From positions 1-25,924 of the IMG/VR virus record IMGVR_UViG_3300009420_000077: 25,924 nt of DNA. One strand, 5' to 3'. Under the pieces are notes generated by a model. The model saw only the letters and a list, made by a program, of their open reading frames with translations, was not told the origin of the DNA and searched no databases. A program made the position numbers and the translations under genes. Shown here one piece after another: positions 8,401 through 16,144 of this stretch. The DNA is from a virus. The stretch's first letter is position 1. Every line of letters begins with the position of its first letter.

Positions 8401-11400
8401 GTTACGAAGATAATTTCCTAAGCAAGTATATGATGAAACTGAGACAGAGATTACAGACTTTGGATGATTTGAAAGACGAGAACACAGAGTTGTATTTAAA
8501 AACAACAAAGTCTATGTCAAAACCACTAGAAGCATACTTAAAGTCAGTTAAAAGCAATGCAGAGTTAGAGAAAGACTATGAAGGCGAGGTCACAGACAGA
8601 TACTCAGATTATGCCATTGACAAATTTGTCAAAGGTAGTGAAAAGATTATAGCTGGTATTAAATCTGGATCTGGCGAAGATACTGATGGTAGATCTTTTG
8701 GAAATGCAAGTACGCATGTTGTTACAGACTATATAAGAAACGTTTTAATGAATCATTATAGAGCAATACAAGAAAAAGACCCAGAGCAGAAGAAGGCATG
8801 GGCGGAGAAAGGCAACGTTCTTGATAAGAAAGCCTTTCTACAATTAAAATTATTAATGGAATCTTGGGATAAGATTATTACTAAAACATTAAACTATCCA
8901 TCACAGCAGGCAACCATTGACCACAAGCAACAGGTTATACAAAAAAGAGATGACTTTAAAAATCAGAGAGCAGAAAAACCAGCCGCAAGTGTAAATGTTC
9001 CTTTTTATAGTAATGTGTACATAACGCAAAGCCAATGGGTAGACATAAAATCATCTAACGTAGATGAGATTAATCCATACGTTCAAAAAGATGTAATACT
9101 TGGCGCTCGTAACGTTAATAGTAATCAGAAAAGTTTTTTTGTAGTACCAGCAGTACATTATTCACAATGTGAAGATGCTCTCAATGGTTCGAGTATTGTT
9201 AATGTTCAAATGAAGGCAGGTAATGATAGTCAAGCATGGAGACTGCCTAAATATAAAGCAACACTAAAAGCATTCTATAAGATATATGGCGTGAGCTATC
9301 AGGATTTGATAGATAAAGCAAATTATAAAGAACTTGATGGCGAAGACAGAGGTAAAATATCAAAACTATTTAAAATAGAATTTACCAAGGATGGTGACGG
9401 CAGAGAAGGGCAAGGAGACTTTGACACACTTATTCCTAAAGACGAAATGCAAAATCCTAAAAGTGGAGAACCTTTAAGTAGTAGTGCTAGAACTATGTGG
9501 ACAATGAACACTGGTGACTCCGCTATAAAACAATTTGATGCGTATGATTGGACACAGCGTACTCCAGAATTTAAAGCCCAAGTATATAAACTAGTTTCTA
9601 ATGGCGAAACTTTTAATAGAGCATTTGAAACAGTACAGGATCTTAAAAACCGACAAGAAGATACAGTCACCAATGACCTTTTACGAGTTGCCGGAGTATC
9701 TGGCGATAACTACAGAGAAGACTCCTCCGCCGCAATAGCAAGAGATACAGATTGGACCGAATTAGCTCAGCACTTACTAGGGGAACCAGGTGCAAATGAG
9801 CAAAGTTCTAATTTGCTTAGAAATATTTTCGACAGTTTAAATGATGACTATACGAAATACAGAATGACAGATGATAGACCAATAGTAGGCATGGATAGAT
9901 ATCTATTAGCAGTTAGAGATGCAAAGACGCACATAGAAACAAATTATACATTAACAGATGGTAACTATGTTGCAAATAACAGTGACGTTAGCGGTAGTTA
10001 CGATACATCTCCTACAAGAGGCAGAGATCCAGAACAAGAACCAGAACAATCTATAGCAGATGCAAGAGACTTTTATCCAGCATTTGATAATATGATGCGT
10101 GATGGCATGCAAAACTTTATGCGAAGCGGTAAACCGGTAAATGATCTTGTTGGGTTTTTAACTAACAGTGGTAATACATCTGCTATGAAAGATGCGGTGT
10201 TGCAGGCTATACAATTTAACAAAGAAGGCGGCGGCGTACCATTAGATTATGATTCAGCATTGACATTAGGAAGTAACCGAATTGCAGTTGCTAACGAAAG
10301 TGTGTTTAACAAGTTCGATGCATTACCATTACAAGAACAATTAGACATATTGAATAAGTCCAAAATTTTAGAAGGTAAAACAACACTTAATCCTCCAAGT
10401 ATAGACGTAGGCGATGAAGTTAAAGTAGGTAAGTTTAAAAATAGCAAAGCCACAGTAAAAGGTTTTACTACAGATAAAAACGGACAACCTGTGTTAAAAA
10501 CTAATAAAGGCGATAAGCCATTGTACAAGCCACGTGTTAGTAAATTAGAACCTAAAACTGTTAAAGAAAGTGTACCAGTTATTAAAACAATAAAGATTTT
10601 AAATGACTTGTTAGCAGACCATTTTCCAGTAGGTGACCTTAAGAAACAAATGTTAGCCTTCCAGGCTATACCTATTCCTTCTATGCTAGACCAATTTAGA
10701 GAATTAAGAGCAGAAGCAGGTGACGATGCCTGTGCTAGAGGCATAGTAAGATATTACACAACTGCTTTACCAAAAGAACAACAAGACCAAATTGATTTAC
10801 GAGAGTGGACTAAAAGTAAAATTAACAGTTTAGTAGAATCCAAAGGTATAATGGGCAGAGTACTAGGAGATAGATTTCAAAAGGGTGATGATGTTTTAGA
10901 GTTTCAAAGTGTTAATTTATACCCCACAGAACAAATGGAGTTTGAATCACCTGAGCAACGAGATGATTTAATACAACAATTAGAACAAGAATTAAATAGT
11001 CAAATAGAATGGACAAATGTTCCTAACAGAGGCAGTTTATCTTTTGGTATTGCTGTATTTACAGATCCAGAATTAGATGACAAACTAACGTATTGGGGAA
11101 GATACTTTAAGCAAAAAACAGTAGATATGATGGGTAAGTGGAGCAATAGTCAAGTACCTCAAGGTTGGAAATTACAGACTGCTGGGGCAATGAAACTAGA
11201 TATAGGCATTGATCCACAGCACTTGATTAAGACAGATGCACCCTTTAACGGGGTCTTAGAAGTCATACAAGCAGTGAAAAGCAATTCCGCCGGTAATGAG
11301 CTATCCGAATCCTTAGTAAACGCACTAGAGACTATACATACACAGGAACATCCTGTGTTCCCAGGACAAATAACAAATTTACCAGCATTAAGAGATTACT

Positions 11401-12164
11401 TTGGTGAGATAATGGGCCCAGTAGCACTTATGAGTGAAATGGTAGGCGGACAGGCAGATGCCGCCAAAGCAGATTTATTAAAAGGATTATCTTGGTCAGA
11501 ATGTAGTATATTTTGGCCCATGGCAATGAATGCCCCACTAGTTGACAGTTACTTTACAGCACCAGACGGTACTAGAGTAGGTATTAGTAGTAAGGGTGGT
11601 AAAGGTGCAAAAGCCAGTGTTAAAAACATACAAGATGCAATATTAAAAGCACCAGATGAAATGAAAGCACAATATCAAACAACAGTGAAAGTTGTAGACA
11701 TAGTTCAAAGCAATAGTGCTAAAGACGGACCAATTAGATTAGCAGAATTATATAGAATATTGCCACAAGGTTTAGAACAAGAAATTAATGGTTATATTCA
11801 AGCAGGTAAACAAGACTATGCTGGACTAAGTCCTGCATGTACAGAATTATTTAATTACGGCACACCAAGACAGGATGTTCCAGGCTTTAACACAGGATAT
11901 GCTATGCTGGCTCTACTTGCTAAAAAAGTTACAAGAGCAATCAACACAGCAGGTCCAGAGTTTGGACAAGGTTGTGTAGCATTCCTTAACCAATCAAGCA
12001 TTGTACAGTTATATTGTAAGATGGGTAAAAATGGACAAGATGCTAGAGTAACAGGATGGGAGGCTGTATATCCGCCAAACTTCCAAGGTACAGTAGAAAT
12101 AGACGGCAGTAAAAATTATTACAGTTCAAGAATTGGCGGCAAATTTGCATTTGGATTTAAGTAA
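5478..12164 (+). CDS. Giant 2228-residue phage protein with amidoligase-like domain
   Basis: One uninterrupted frame of 2228 residues, about a quarter of the window. Residues 1-16 (MKFKDVRTLESILVEY) fit the capsid-targeting-like pattern with an L-V-E site at 13-15. A Thr/Pro/Ala linker (21-65) and a KOW-like module (about 88-140) follow. Residues 201-615 carry the signature order of amidoligase enzymes of the glutamine-synthetase fold (COOH-NH2 ligases): GFEAE (205-209), ETDSSID (433-439), EIISP (446-450), GLHVTMSWD (481-489) and LIEFRIGGG (584-592). Between the first two motifs is an insertion with about 58 acidic and 12 basic residues in 221-375. A second KOW-like segment lies at about 1640-1690. 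The C-terminal 250 residues include a D...GISSKGGKGA patch (2023-2044) that may be a separate, nuclease-like domain (weak). No membrane segment is seen. It overlaps the ParB-like gene by one base. It is probably an injected or internal virion protein; the substrate is unknown. Confidence 0.85.
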   Translation: MKFKDVRTLESILVEYGMKQGASTPTSDQQTGATAKATATATPTGSPTIEPTAPTPDLGSPTITGIDVKEPDPKEQQPAFKKIKALDLDDGTEYKDDKGELQGTVISKVGRGPTPDKVVVMDPKGEYNIVDPEQEVHIDLDEGARAKQVHKKALNKIKPKHRSQMKKVKRLARLNLKEADEKLFEVNFNKKTVIEEALDSPIRCGFEAETLWSDIEGQSDDVDNYSISEIDDNFGGVDWDSLSEGFTDWIYENKIEEYMDDAVSDWVESNRDDYYQEFAEAENIEEYDWADKKEEILRGEFGDERYEKEPEECEEEYGYDDDNWLREYIDQERESDFESFLEDRAKDDDYVKEAAYEQASESYDYDDWINDAWYSMSSFCEDYGIEISGGSDLQEVANIMETWIETESAFHDHRPDTGGYGETSGDVTEYAVETDSSIDGSGTGAEIISPVFTKPRNMLNELNKFFDMVHDKGGSTNRSTGLHVTMSWDGERNGLPSAAEPMKAKMALLLGDKYLLQAFNRDGNSYAKSQYDNLKKATEKLKQNMNDQASFEQLEATLNDAISNDKFQAIHFKSQKDSQTGTNLIEFRIGGGEDYHLNFPKVSKAVIRYATSMRAGYDESSFKEDYIKAAFKLINKLDDISDRDKERVKNREDEGVSQEDIMVIDAVKTIVSADNYVETVTRMANVSSALQEWQKLSFKNADTNWKAKWQKFLSDTGKAPADYGDAEFAKLISEAPETFGKPMRGYVQPHLKPPSIRAVKEKEEAMDRLGVVLGQLSNDLITGTSRAKSNAKTIGSFRNFFKRYEITYEEIAEKVVDHSGAINMTGESITARKRITSIKQGLEQLLKKDIITLPEFLKNQDTEVLVNAIWGMFNADVDINKDIDNLINAISKMRPDMNRLDIESVINASKSKREFNDFYSSLLKGNYHNNAAPFENGIQYNPEGYKEALKIASKYPEYDEPVSTFYNQNIYSDDSYEDNFLSKYMMKLRQRLQTLDDLKDENTELYLKTTKSMSKPLEAYLKSVKSNAELEKDYEGEVTDRYSDYAIDKFVKGSEKIIAGIKSGSGEDTDGRSFGNASTHVVTDYIRNVLMNHYRAIQEKDPEQKKAWAEKGNVLDKKAFLQLKLLMESWDKIITKTLNYPSQQATIDHKQQVIQKRDDFKNQRAEKPAASVNVPFYSNVYITQSQWVDIKSSNVDEINPYVQKDVILGARNVNSNQKSFFVVPAVHYSQCEDALNGSSIVNVQMKAGNDSQAWRLPKYKATLKAFYKIYGVSYQDLIDKANYKELDGEDRGKISKLFKIEFTKDGDGREGQGDFDTLIPKDEMQNPKSGEPLSSSARTMWTMNTGDSAIKQFDAYDWTQRTPEFKAQVYKLVSNGETFNRAFETVQDLKNRQEDTVTNDLLRVAGVSGDNYREDSSAAIARDTDWTELAQHLLGEPGANEQSSNLLRNIFDSLNDDYTKYRMTDDRPIVGMDRYLLAVRDAKTHIETNYTLTDGNYVANNSDVSGSYDTSPTRGRDPEQEPEQSIADARDFYPAFDNMMRDGMQNFMRSGKPVNDLVGFLTNSGNTSAMKDAVLQAIQFNKEGGGVPLDYDSALTLGSNRIAVANESVFNKFDALPLQEQLDILNKSKILEGKTTLNPPSIDVGDEVKVGKFKNSKATVKGFTTDKNGQPVLKTNKGDKPLYKPRVSKLEPKTVKESVPVIKTIKILNDLLADHFPVGDLKKQMLAFQAIPIPSMLDQFRELRAEAGDDACARGIVRYYTTALPKEQQDQIDLREWTKSKINSLVESKGIMGRVLGDRFQKGDDVLEFQSVNLYPTEQMEFESPEQRDDLIQQLEQELNSQIEWTNVPNRGSLSFGIAVFTDPELDDKLTYWGRYFKQKTVDMMGKWSNSQVPQGWKLQTAGAMKLDIGIDPQHLIKTDAPFNGVLEVIQAVKSNSAGNELSESLVNALETIHTQEHPVFPGQITNLPALRDYFGEIMGPVALMSEMVGGQADAAKADLLKGLSWSECSIFWPMAMNAPLVDSYFTAPDGTRVGISSKGGKGAKASVKNIQDAILKAPDEMKAQYQTTVKVVDIVQSNSAKDGPIRLAELYRILPQGLEQEINGYIQAGKQDYAGLSPACTELFNYGTPRQDVPGFNTGYAMLALLAKKVTRAINTAGPEFGQGCVAFLNQSSIVQLYCKMGKNGQDARVTGWEAVYPPNFQGTVEIDGSKNYYSSRIGGKFAFGFK

Positions 12165-12592
12165 TGAGATTACTTGAATTAGAAATACAACGTCCTAAAC
12201 TGGACAAAGAGTTTCCTAGAAACATAATGCCACAAGTTAGAAAAGGCGACCTAGACGATTCTCCGTTTGAATACAACAAAGAAGAAGTTAAATTAGATAC
12301 ACTTAAACCAGTACAACGACAACGTGTTGCCGGAATGCATGATAAGGCAAAACGTGGATTTGCAGATGGCACGATACGTCCTATCATAGTAGACAAAGAT
12401 AACTATATTGTAAATGGTCATCATAGATATGACATTGCACTTAGTCAAGGATTACCTAGAACAACAGTACTCAAGGTAGATGCTACTATAGAAGACCTCA
12501 TAGACCATTACAGTAATAAAGCAGATGACAGTCCTACGTTTGAGCAAAAGTTTAAACAAGCGATGGATAAAAATGCTAACACTAATAAATAA
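12164..12592 (+). CDS. ParB/sulfiredoxin-like domain protein
   Basis: A 142-residue protein. Residues 71-96 contain IRPIIVDKDNYIVNGHHRYD, the conserved core of the ParB/Srx fold, with GHHR (85-88) where ParB proteins bind nucleotide and related phage proteins have nuclease activity. Flanking helices agree with a single-domain phage ParB-like protein; there is no helix-turn-helix half as in chromosomal ParB, so a partition role is unlikely. Its N-terminus MRLLEL (L-L-E at 3-5) fits the recurrent leader pattern. The ATG shares a base with the stop of the giant gene (TAATG) and the 3' end overlaps the oxygenase gene by 20 bases, so the cluster is probably made together. Which activity (CTPase, nuclease or kinase-like) it has cannot be told from sequence. 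Confidence 0.85.
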   Translation: MRLLELEIQRPKLDKEFPRNIMPQVRKGDLDDSPFEYNKEEVKLDTLKPVQRQRVAGMHDKAKRGFADGTIRPIIVDKDNYIVNGHHRYDIALSQGLPRTTVLKVDATIEDLIDHYSNKADDSPTFEQKFKQAMDKNANTNK

Positions 12593-13130
12593 AGATTTTC
12601 CTATCTGGGAAGTCAGCGATTTCGAAGTTCCTAATTTTAATTATATACTTTCTAATCCAAACAACTATACACAACTTGGATACGATAATGGTGGATTAAG
12701 GCAATCTATAAAAACACCAAAAGAAGTAGATTTTGCATGGCATAAAAGTTGTCTGCCTATACAAGAAATGCTCAGGACTTGTGATGAATTAGTGTTACAA
12801 CAAATGTGGTGTGGTAAACTTAAAAGTTTCGAATGGCCCGACCCAGAACATAATAGTGTAGATGTATTGTTAGACAAACCAGATTTTATGATGCCACCAC
12901 ACGTAGACAACAGAGTCGTGCTAGGTGTAATAATTATAAACTTACAAGACAATCCTGAGAACTCTGGGACATACTTTGATCAATTAGATTACAGAGGCCC
13001 CACACAAAAAGGAACTGGTATTTTTATGCTTAATCATATCAACACATTGCATTCTGTAAATCAACCTGGACCAACGGATAGACTAATTGGTTATCAAACA
13101 CTAGTAATTAATCAGATACAAGTAATATGA
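12573..13130 (+). CDS. 2-oxoglutarate/Fe(II)-dependent oxygenase-like protein
   Basis: A 185-residue protein using the ATG at 12573; an upstream ATG at 12525 in the same frame would add 16 residues that sit wholly within the ParB-like gene, so I prefer the shorter form. It shows the facial triad of the double-stranded beta-helix oxygenases: H110-x-D112 (MMPPHVDNR) and H160 (TLHSVN), with R170 (TDRLIGYQ) placed to hold 2-oxoglutarate. The length and the W/G-rich beta pattern fit phage prolyl-hydroxylase-like enzymes, which hydroxylate peptides or nucleobases. It overlaps the radical SAM gene by four bases (ATGA). The substrate is unknown; tight linkage to radical SAM and amidoligase genes points to modification of a protein or nucleic acid. 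Confidence 0.85.
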   Translation: MLTLINKDFPIWEVSDFEVPNFNYILSNPNNYTQLGYDNGGLRQSIKTPKEVDFAWHKSCLPIQEMLRTCDELVLQQMWCGKLKSFEWPDPEHNSVDVLLDKPDFMMPPHVDNRVVLGVIIINLQDNPENSGTYFDQLDYRGPTQKGTGIFMLNHINTLHSVNQPGPTDRLIGYQTLVINQIQVI

Positions 13131-14404
13131 TTAGTGATAAACTTGTAGCAGTAGATTTAGAAATTGCTAGTACATGTAATGCCGCATGTCCTGTATGCGT
13201 TAGGCGTACAAGAGGCGTATTAAATAATTTTACACAGCAAATGCGAACTCTAGCAGATGTTAAGCAAATTTTTGAGGGATTATCCGGACAAATAAATTCT
13301 TTAACATTATGTGGCAATTTAGGCGACCCAATGACCTGTGCAGAAATAGTTCCTATATGCGAATGGTTTACAGAACAAAATCCAAACGTATTCATTAGTA
13401 TTTCAACTAACGGTGGAATAGGGACACCAGCACAATATAAAGCATTGGCAAAATTAGGAATTCAGCTGATATTTGGTGTTGATGGAAATTCAGAAGAAAT
13501 ACTTAAACTGCACAGAGTAAATGTTTCTTACAAAAAAGTTTTAGCAAACATGAATGCATACATAAACAATTATGACATAGACGACCATAATGGATTCAGT
13601 CATAATCTTACATGGCAATATATTTTGTTTGAGCAAAACAAGACAGATTTACTGCCAGCACTACTTACAGCAAAACAACTTGGCTTTAGACAATTTCAAA
13701 TTAGAGAACCTAACGGTTTTGCCGGCAACCCTGATAATGCAATCCCTACCTATGATTTTTATACATCAGAGTTTACACATTGGCTAACTCCAGTTACCGA
13801 TGATTTTACACAAGACATCTACCATTGGTGGCAAATACAAGATGATGACTCCTACAACAAAATATTTGATATACTTAGTAATATAAATCCTGCTATAGAT
13901 AAAAACGGCCCAATGTGGAATGGCGCAAAATGGCACAAGCCAGTTGCAGATGAAATTGTTTATACCTCTGAATATTCGGGTACAGAAAAATTTGTTGTGG
14001 ATATACCACACTATATGACAAGTCAACTAGACACTTACCAATCACAGACATGTTACAGTCTAAATTATGAAGACAACAGCAATTTAAAAAAAGATGCATT
14101 GAATGTTTTTATTAGTCATGACAATTATGTGTACCCATGCTGTATAGTTGGTGGCGCTGTTACATCTGCTAAAACTAAGTTAGGTTATAATAACAACGAA
14201 CATATTAGAGAGTTACTCAACAACATAAGTTCATATGGATTAGAATCATTTAGTTTAGCAAACACTAATTTAAAAGAGATATTAAATACTGGTGTATTAC
14301 ATACAACATATTATGATGATATACGGAATGGTAATGCGAGTACCTTCTGTAAGTTGTCTTGTGGTAAATGTTCGGATACAAAGAAAGCATACAACCCTTT
14401 TTAA
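13127..14404 (+). CDS. Radical SAM enzyme with C-terminal auxiliary cysteines
   Basis: A 425-residue protein. C17-x3-C21-x2-C24 (CNAACPVC) is the radical SAM [4Fe-4S] motif; LCGNLGDP (about 64-71) and ISISTNGG (about 88-95) are the SAM-binding strands of the TIM barrel. The C-terminal third has paired cysteines after a YVYP strand (YVYPCCIVGG) and C408-x3-C412-x2-C415, which look like ligands for an auxiliary cluster of the SPASM/twitch type found in peptide-modifying maturases. Its ATG overlaps the oxygenase stop (ATGA). Radical chemistry on a peptide or sugar is likely, but no substrate can be named. Codon use looks like that of its neighbours, giving no sign of recent transfer. Confidence 0.9.
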   Translation: MISDKLVAVDLEIASTCNAACPVCVRRTRGVLNNFTQQMRTLADVKQIFEGLSGQINSLTLCGNLGDPMTCAEIVPICEWFTEQNPNVFISISTNGGIGTPAQYKALAKLGIQLIFGVDGNSEEILKLHRVNVSYKKVLANMNAYINNYDIDDHNGFSHNLTWQYILFEQNKTDLLPALLTAKQLGFRQFQIREPNGFAGNPDNAIPTYDFYTSEFTHWLTPVTDDFTQDIYHWWQIQDDDSYNKIFDILSNINPAIDKNGPMWNGAKWHKPVADEIVYTSEYSGTEKFVVDIPHYMTSQLDTYQSQTCYSLNYEDNSNLKKDALNVFISHDNYVYPCCIVGGAVTSAKTKLGYNNNEHIRELLNNISSYGLESFSLANTNLKEILNTGVLHTTYYDDIRNGNASTFCKLSCGKCSDTKKAYNPF

Positions 14405-14409
14405 TATAG

Positions 14410-14417
14410 AATAAATA
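14410..14417 (+). promoter_or_regulatory. T4-type late promoter core AATAAATA
   Basis: The core lies six bases after the radical SAM stop. The expected start is at 14423 and the next ATG is at 14424, so at most one untranslated base is predicted. No Shine-Dalgarno sequence is present. Confidence 0.6.
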
Positions 14418-14423
14418 TGTATT

Positions 14424-15731
14424 ATGCAAATAGCAAACATTACAAACCCATTCTATAAATTTATAAAGACATGTAATGAAACATGGATAGATATAGATAA
14501 CATACCTAGAACCAGTAAAGACCATATATTTGGTACATGCACATTCTTTGACGAATACTGGAAAGACGAAAATGAGTTAAATAATGAGATACCAACAATA
14601 TTTATTATTAGTATAGATGGCATAGGTAGTAGAGAACTATATAAGATTTGGGAAAAGTATCATTTAACTAATACAACTTTAATTCCAGACTTTATTGCAA
14701 AACACAAAAATCCTATAATACTATTTGACAATAGTGCTGAAGGGCATTGTGATGAAGATATGCTAAAATTTATTTCACAAGTAGTGGATATGTATAAGTT
14801 AAATCCTAATACAACATTCTACGGCAATAGTGCAATAAACATTAAAGAAATACACCAACGCACAGAGTATACAAACTTTAGAACACTATACACAGCAAAC
14901 TTCCAAGAAGATACAATGTCAGAGTTATATGAACAATTGAGCAACTTAGAAGTTGCTTATGAAGGTAAAGGGAAACTTTACAGTTGCTTAAATAATGCGC
15001 CTAAGCCACACAGGGCATTGCTACTTGGAGCATTAGACATAGGCAACAATATGGTTAGTACACCTAGTGTAGATTTTCAAGAGCTACAATCACAAACAAT
15101 TAAATATTTAATCGACCAATCAGAACGCCAACAAATATCTGCAGAAGATGTTAATGATGGTATATCCTACTTAAAAGACTTGCAGTTAATATATCCGTTA
15201 GAGTTAGACAAACGTAACGATGACATTATACACATGAAACAACTATCCGCTGATAACAGTTTTATCTCAGACTTGTTAGATTGTGACTTACAGTTAATTA
15301 CAGAAACATTTAGTGATAACACACTTGTTATTACAGAAAAAATTTACAAAGCAATTATTATGAAACAACCTTTTATAATATTTGGACCACATCGAATATA
15401 CAAATTCCTACAGTCTAAAGGTTATAAAACATTTGAACATTTGATTACTACTAATACTTGGAAAGGGTCTAGTAATTACGACTCTACAACAAATATTATT
15501 ACTAAGATAAAGTTTTTAATACAGCAATTAGAAACATTGTCTATGTTAAAAGAGAACCCAATTAAGTGGCAAGAGATAGAACAGCAAAACAAATTAGATG
15601 CAGAGCATAATTTTGACCTATTTACACACAACATGCACTCTATTAGAGAATCGTCTACACAAGGATTAGACGCTTGGCTATCTAATTATGAAGATTTTAA
15701 CTTGCTGTTTAATGTAGACTTAGATAAATAG
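14424..15731 (+). CDS. Glycosyltransferase-like hypothetical protein
   Basis: A 435-residue protein. The N-terminal half is alpha/beta (IFIISIDG, PIILFDNSAEGH) without a firm match. Residues 292-337 (ITETFSDN, then VITEKIYKAIIMKQPFIIFG, ending with GYKTF) resemble the C-terminal donor-binding region of GT-B type sugar transferases such as family 10 fucosyltransferases, where an E-K pair and a Pro-Phe-hydrophobic-Gly strand are conserved. Many phage and capsule loci carry proteins with this tail. The catalytic assignment is uncertain. The gene follows the radical SAM gene with its own late promoter, and its stop codon is part of the promoter core of the next gene. Modification of a virion protein, DNA or host glycan would be compatible. 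Confidence 0.75.
   Translation: MQIANITNPFYKFIKTCNETWIDIDNIPRTSKDHIFGTCTFFDEYWKDENELNNEIPTIFIISIDGIGSRELYKIWEKYHLTNTTLIPDFIAKHKNPIILFDNSAEGHCDEDMLKFISQVVDMYKLNPNTTFYGNSAINIKEIHQRTEYTNFRTLYTANFQEDTMSELYEQLSNLEVAYEGKGKLYSCLNNAPKPHRALLLGALDIGNNMVSTPSVDFQELQSQTIKYLIDQSERQQISAEDVNDGISYLKDLQLIYPLELDKRNDDIIHMKQLSADNSFISDLLDCDLQLITETFSDNTLVITEKIYKAIIMKQPFIIFGPHRIYKFLQSKGYKTFEHLITTNTWKGSSNYDSTTNIITKIKFLIQQLETLSMLKENPIKWQEIEQQNKLDAEHNFDLFTHNMHSIRESSTQGLDAWLSNYEDFNLLFNVDLDK
15723..15730 (+). promoter_or_regulatory. T4-type late promoter core GATAAATA
   Basis: The last Asp-Lys-stop codons of the upstream gene (GATAAATAG) form this core. The expected start is at 15736, exactly the A of the next ATG, so a leaderless mRNA is predicted. 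Confidence 0.65.
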
Positions 15732-15735
15732 TTGT

Positions 15736-15924
15736 ATGAAGATTAATGAAATTATAATGAGTGAATCAGCATCGATGGGAGGCATGAGTGCCGGAGCAGT
15801 TGCTACAGTAGTAAAACCTATTGTAAATGACGTCCAACGTGTTGTTCAACGACCTAAGAAACCTAAGAAGATTGGAAAGAAAAAGCCTGGACCAAAAGGC
15901 AAAAGTACAGTTTTAAGGAGATAG
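15736..15924 (+). CDS. Small basic peptide with capsid-targeting-like leader
   Basis: A 62-residue protein. The start MKINEIIMSES is the closest in the window to the T4 internal-protein leader as I remember it (MKTYQEFIAEA). A Gly/Ala/Met/Ser patch (13-25) and a Lys/Arg/Pro-rich tail follow. After residue 11 only one acidic residue remains against about 18 basic ones, so the processed form would be a strong polycation. No catalytic motif is seen. It could be a DNA-condensing head peptide; because it lies next to modifying enzymes, a modified peptide substrate is a speculative alternative. The late promoter ends five bases ahead of the ATG. Confidence 0.8.
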   Translation: MKINEIIMSESASMGGMSAGAVATVVKPIVNDVQRVVQRPKKPKKIGKKKPGPKGKSTVLRR

Positions 15925-15925
15925 C

Positions 15926-16144
15926 ATGAGAATAGTATCTTCAAAAAATGGTCCAACCTTCTGTAGTTCTAAAGAGTTCCGATTATTTGACCGATTAAAA
16001 CACGAAAAAGGTATATATGAAGTAGACCTTTCAGAAAACGATGTACACACATGTAACCAACTAAGGCAACGAGGATTAGTTCTTAAAGTTAATAGCAATG
16101 GCAAAACAAAATACAAAACTTACCCGCAAGAAGCCGCTTACTAA
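15926..16144 (+). CDS. Small protein, possible winged-helix DNA-binding
   Basis: A 72-residue protein with a strong Shine-Dalgarno sequence (AAGGAG at 15915-15920) inside the end of the previous gene. The pattern KEFRLFDRLKHEKGIYEVDL then SENDVHTCNQLRQRGLVLKV and NGKTKYKTY looks like helix - helix-turn-helix - beta wing of a winged-helix domain, with the RGLV turn typical of such folds. No partner domain is present. If correct it may be a transcription regulator of late development or a nucleoid-associated protein. This is inference from pattern only. It overlaps the next gene by 47 bases. Confidence 0.75.
   Translation: MRIVSSKNGPTFCSSKEFRLFDRLKHEKGIYEVDLSENDVHTCNQLRQRGLVLKVNSNGKTKYKTYPQEAAY

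Noticed and set aside
12525-12572. Earlier ATG for the 2OG-Fe oxygenase
   Set aside because: The 16 added residues are a shadow of the ParB-like gene and lack oxygenase-like pattern; the ATG at 12573 gives a normal start.
12584-12591. AATAAATA as a late promoter for the oxygenase gene
   Set aside because: Its expected start (12597) lies after the ATG at 12573 and no in-frame start follows soon after. It could serve the radical SAM gene further on, but I did not list it as a promoter.
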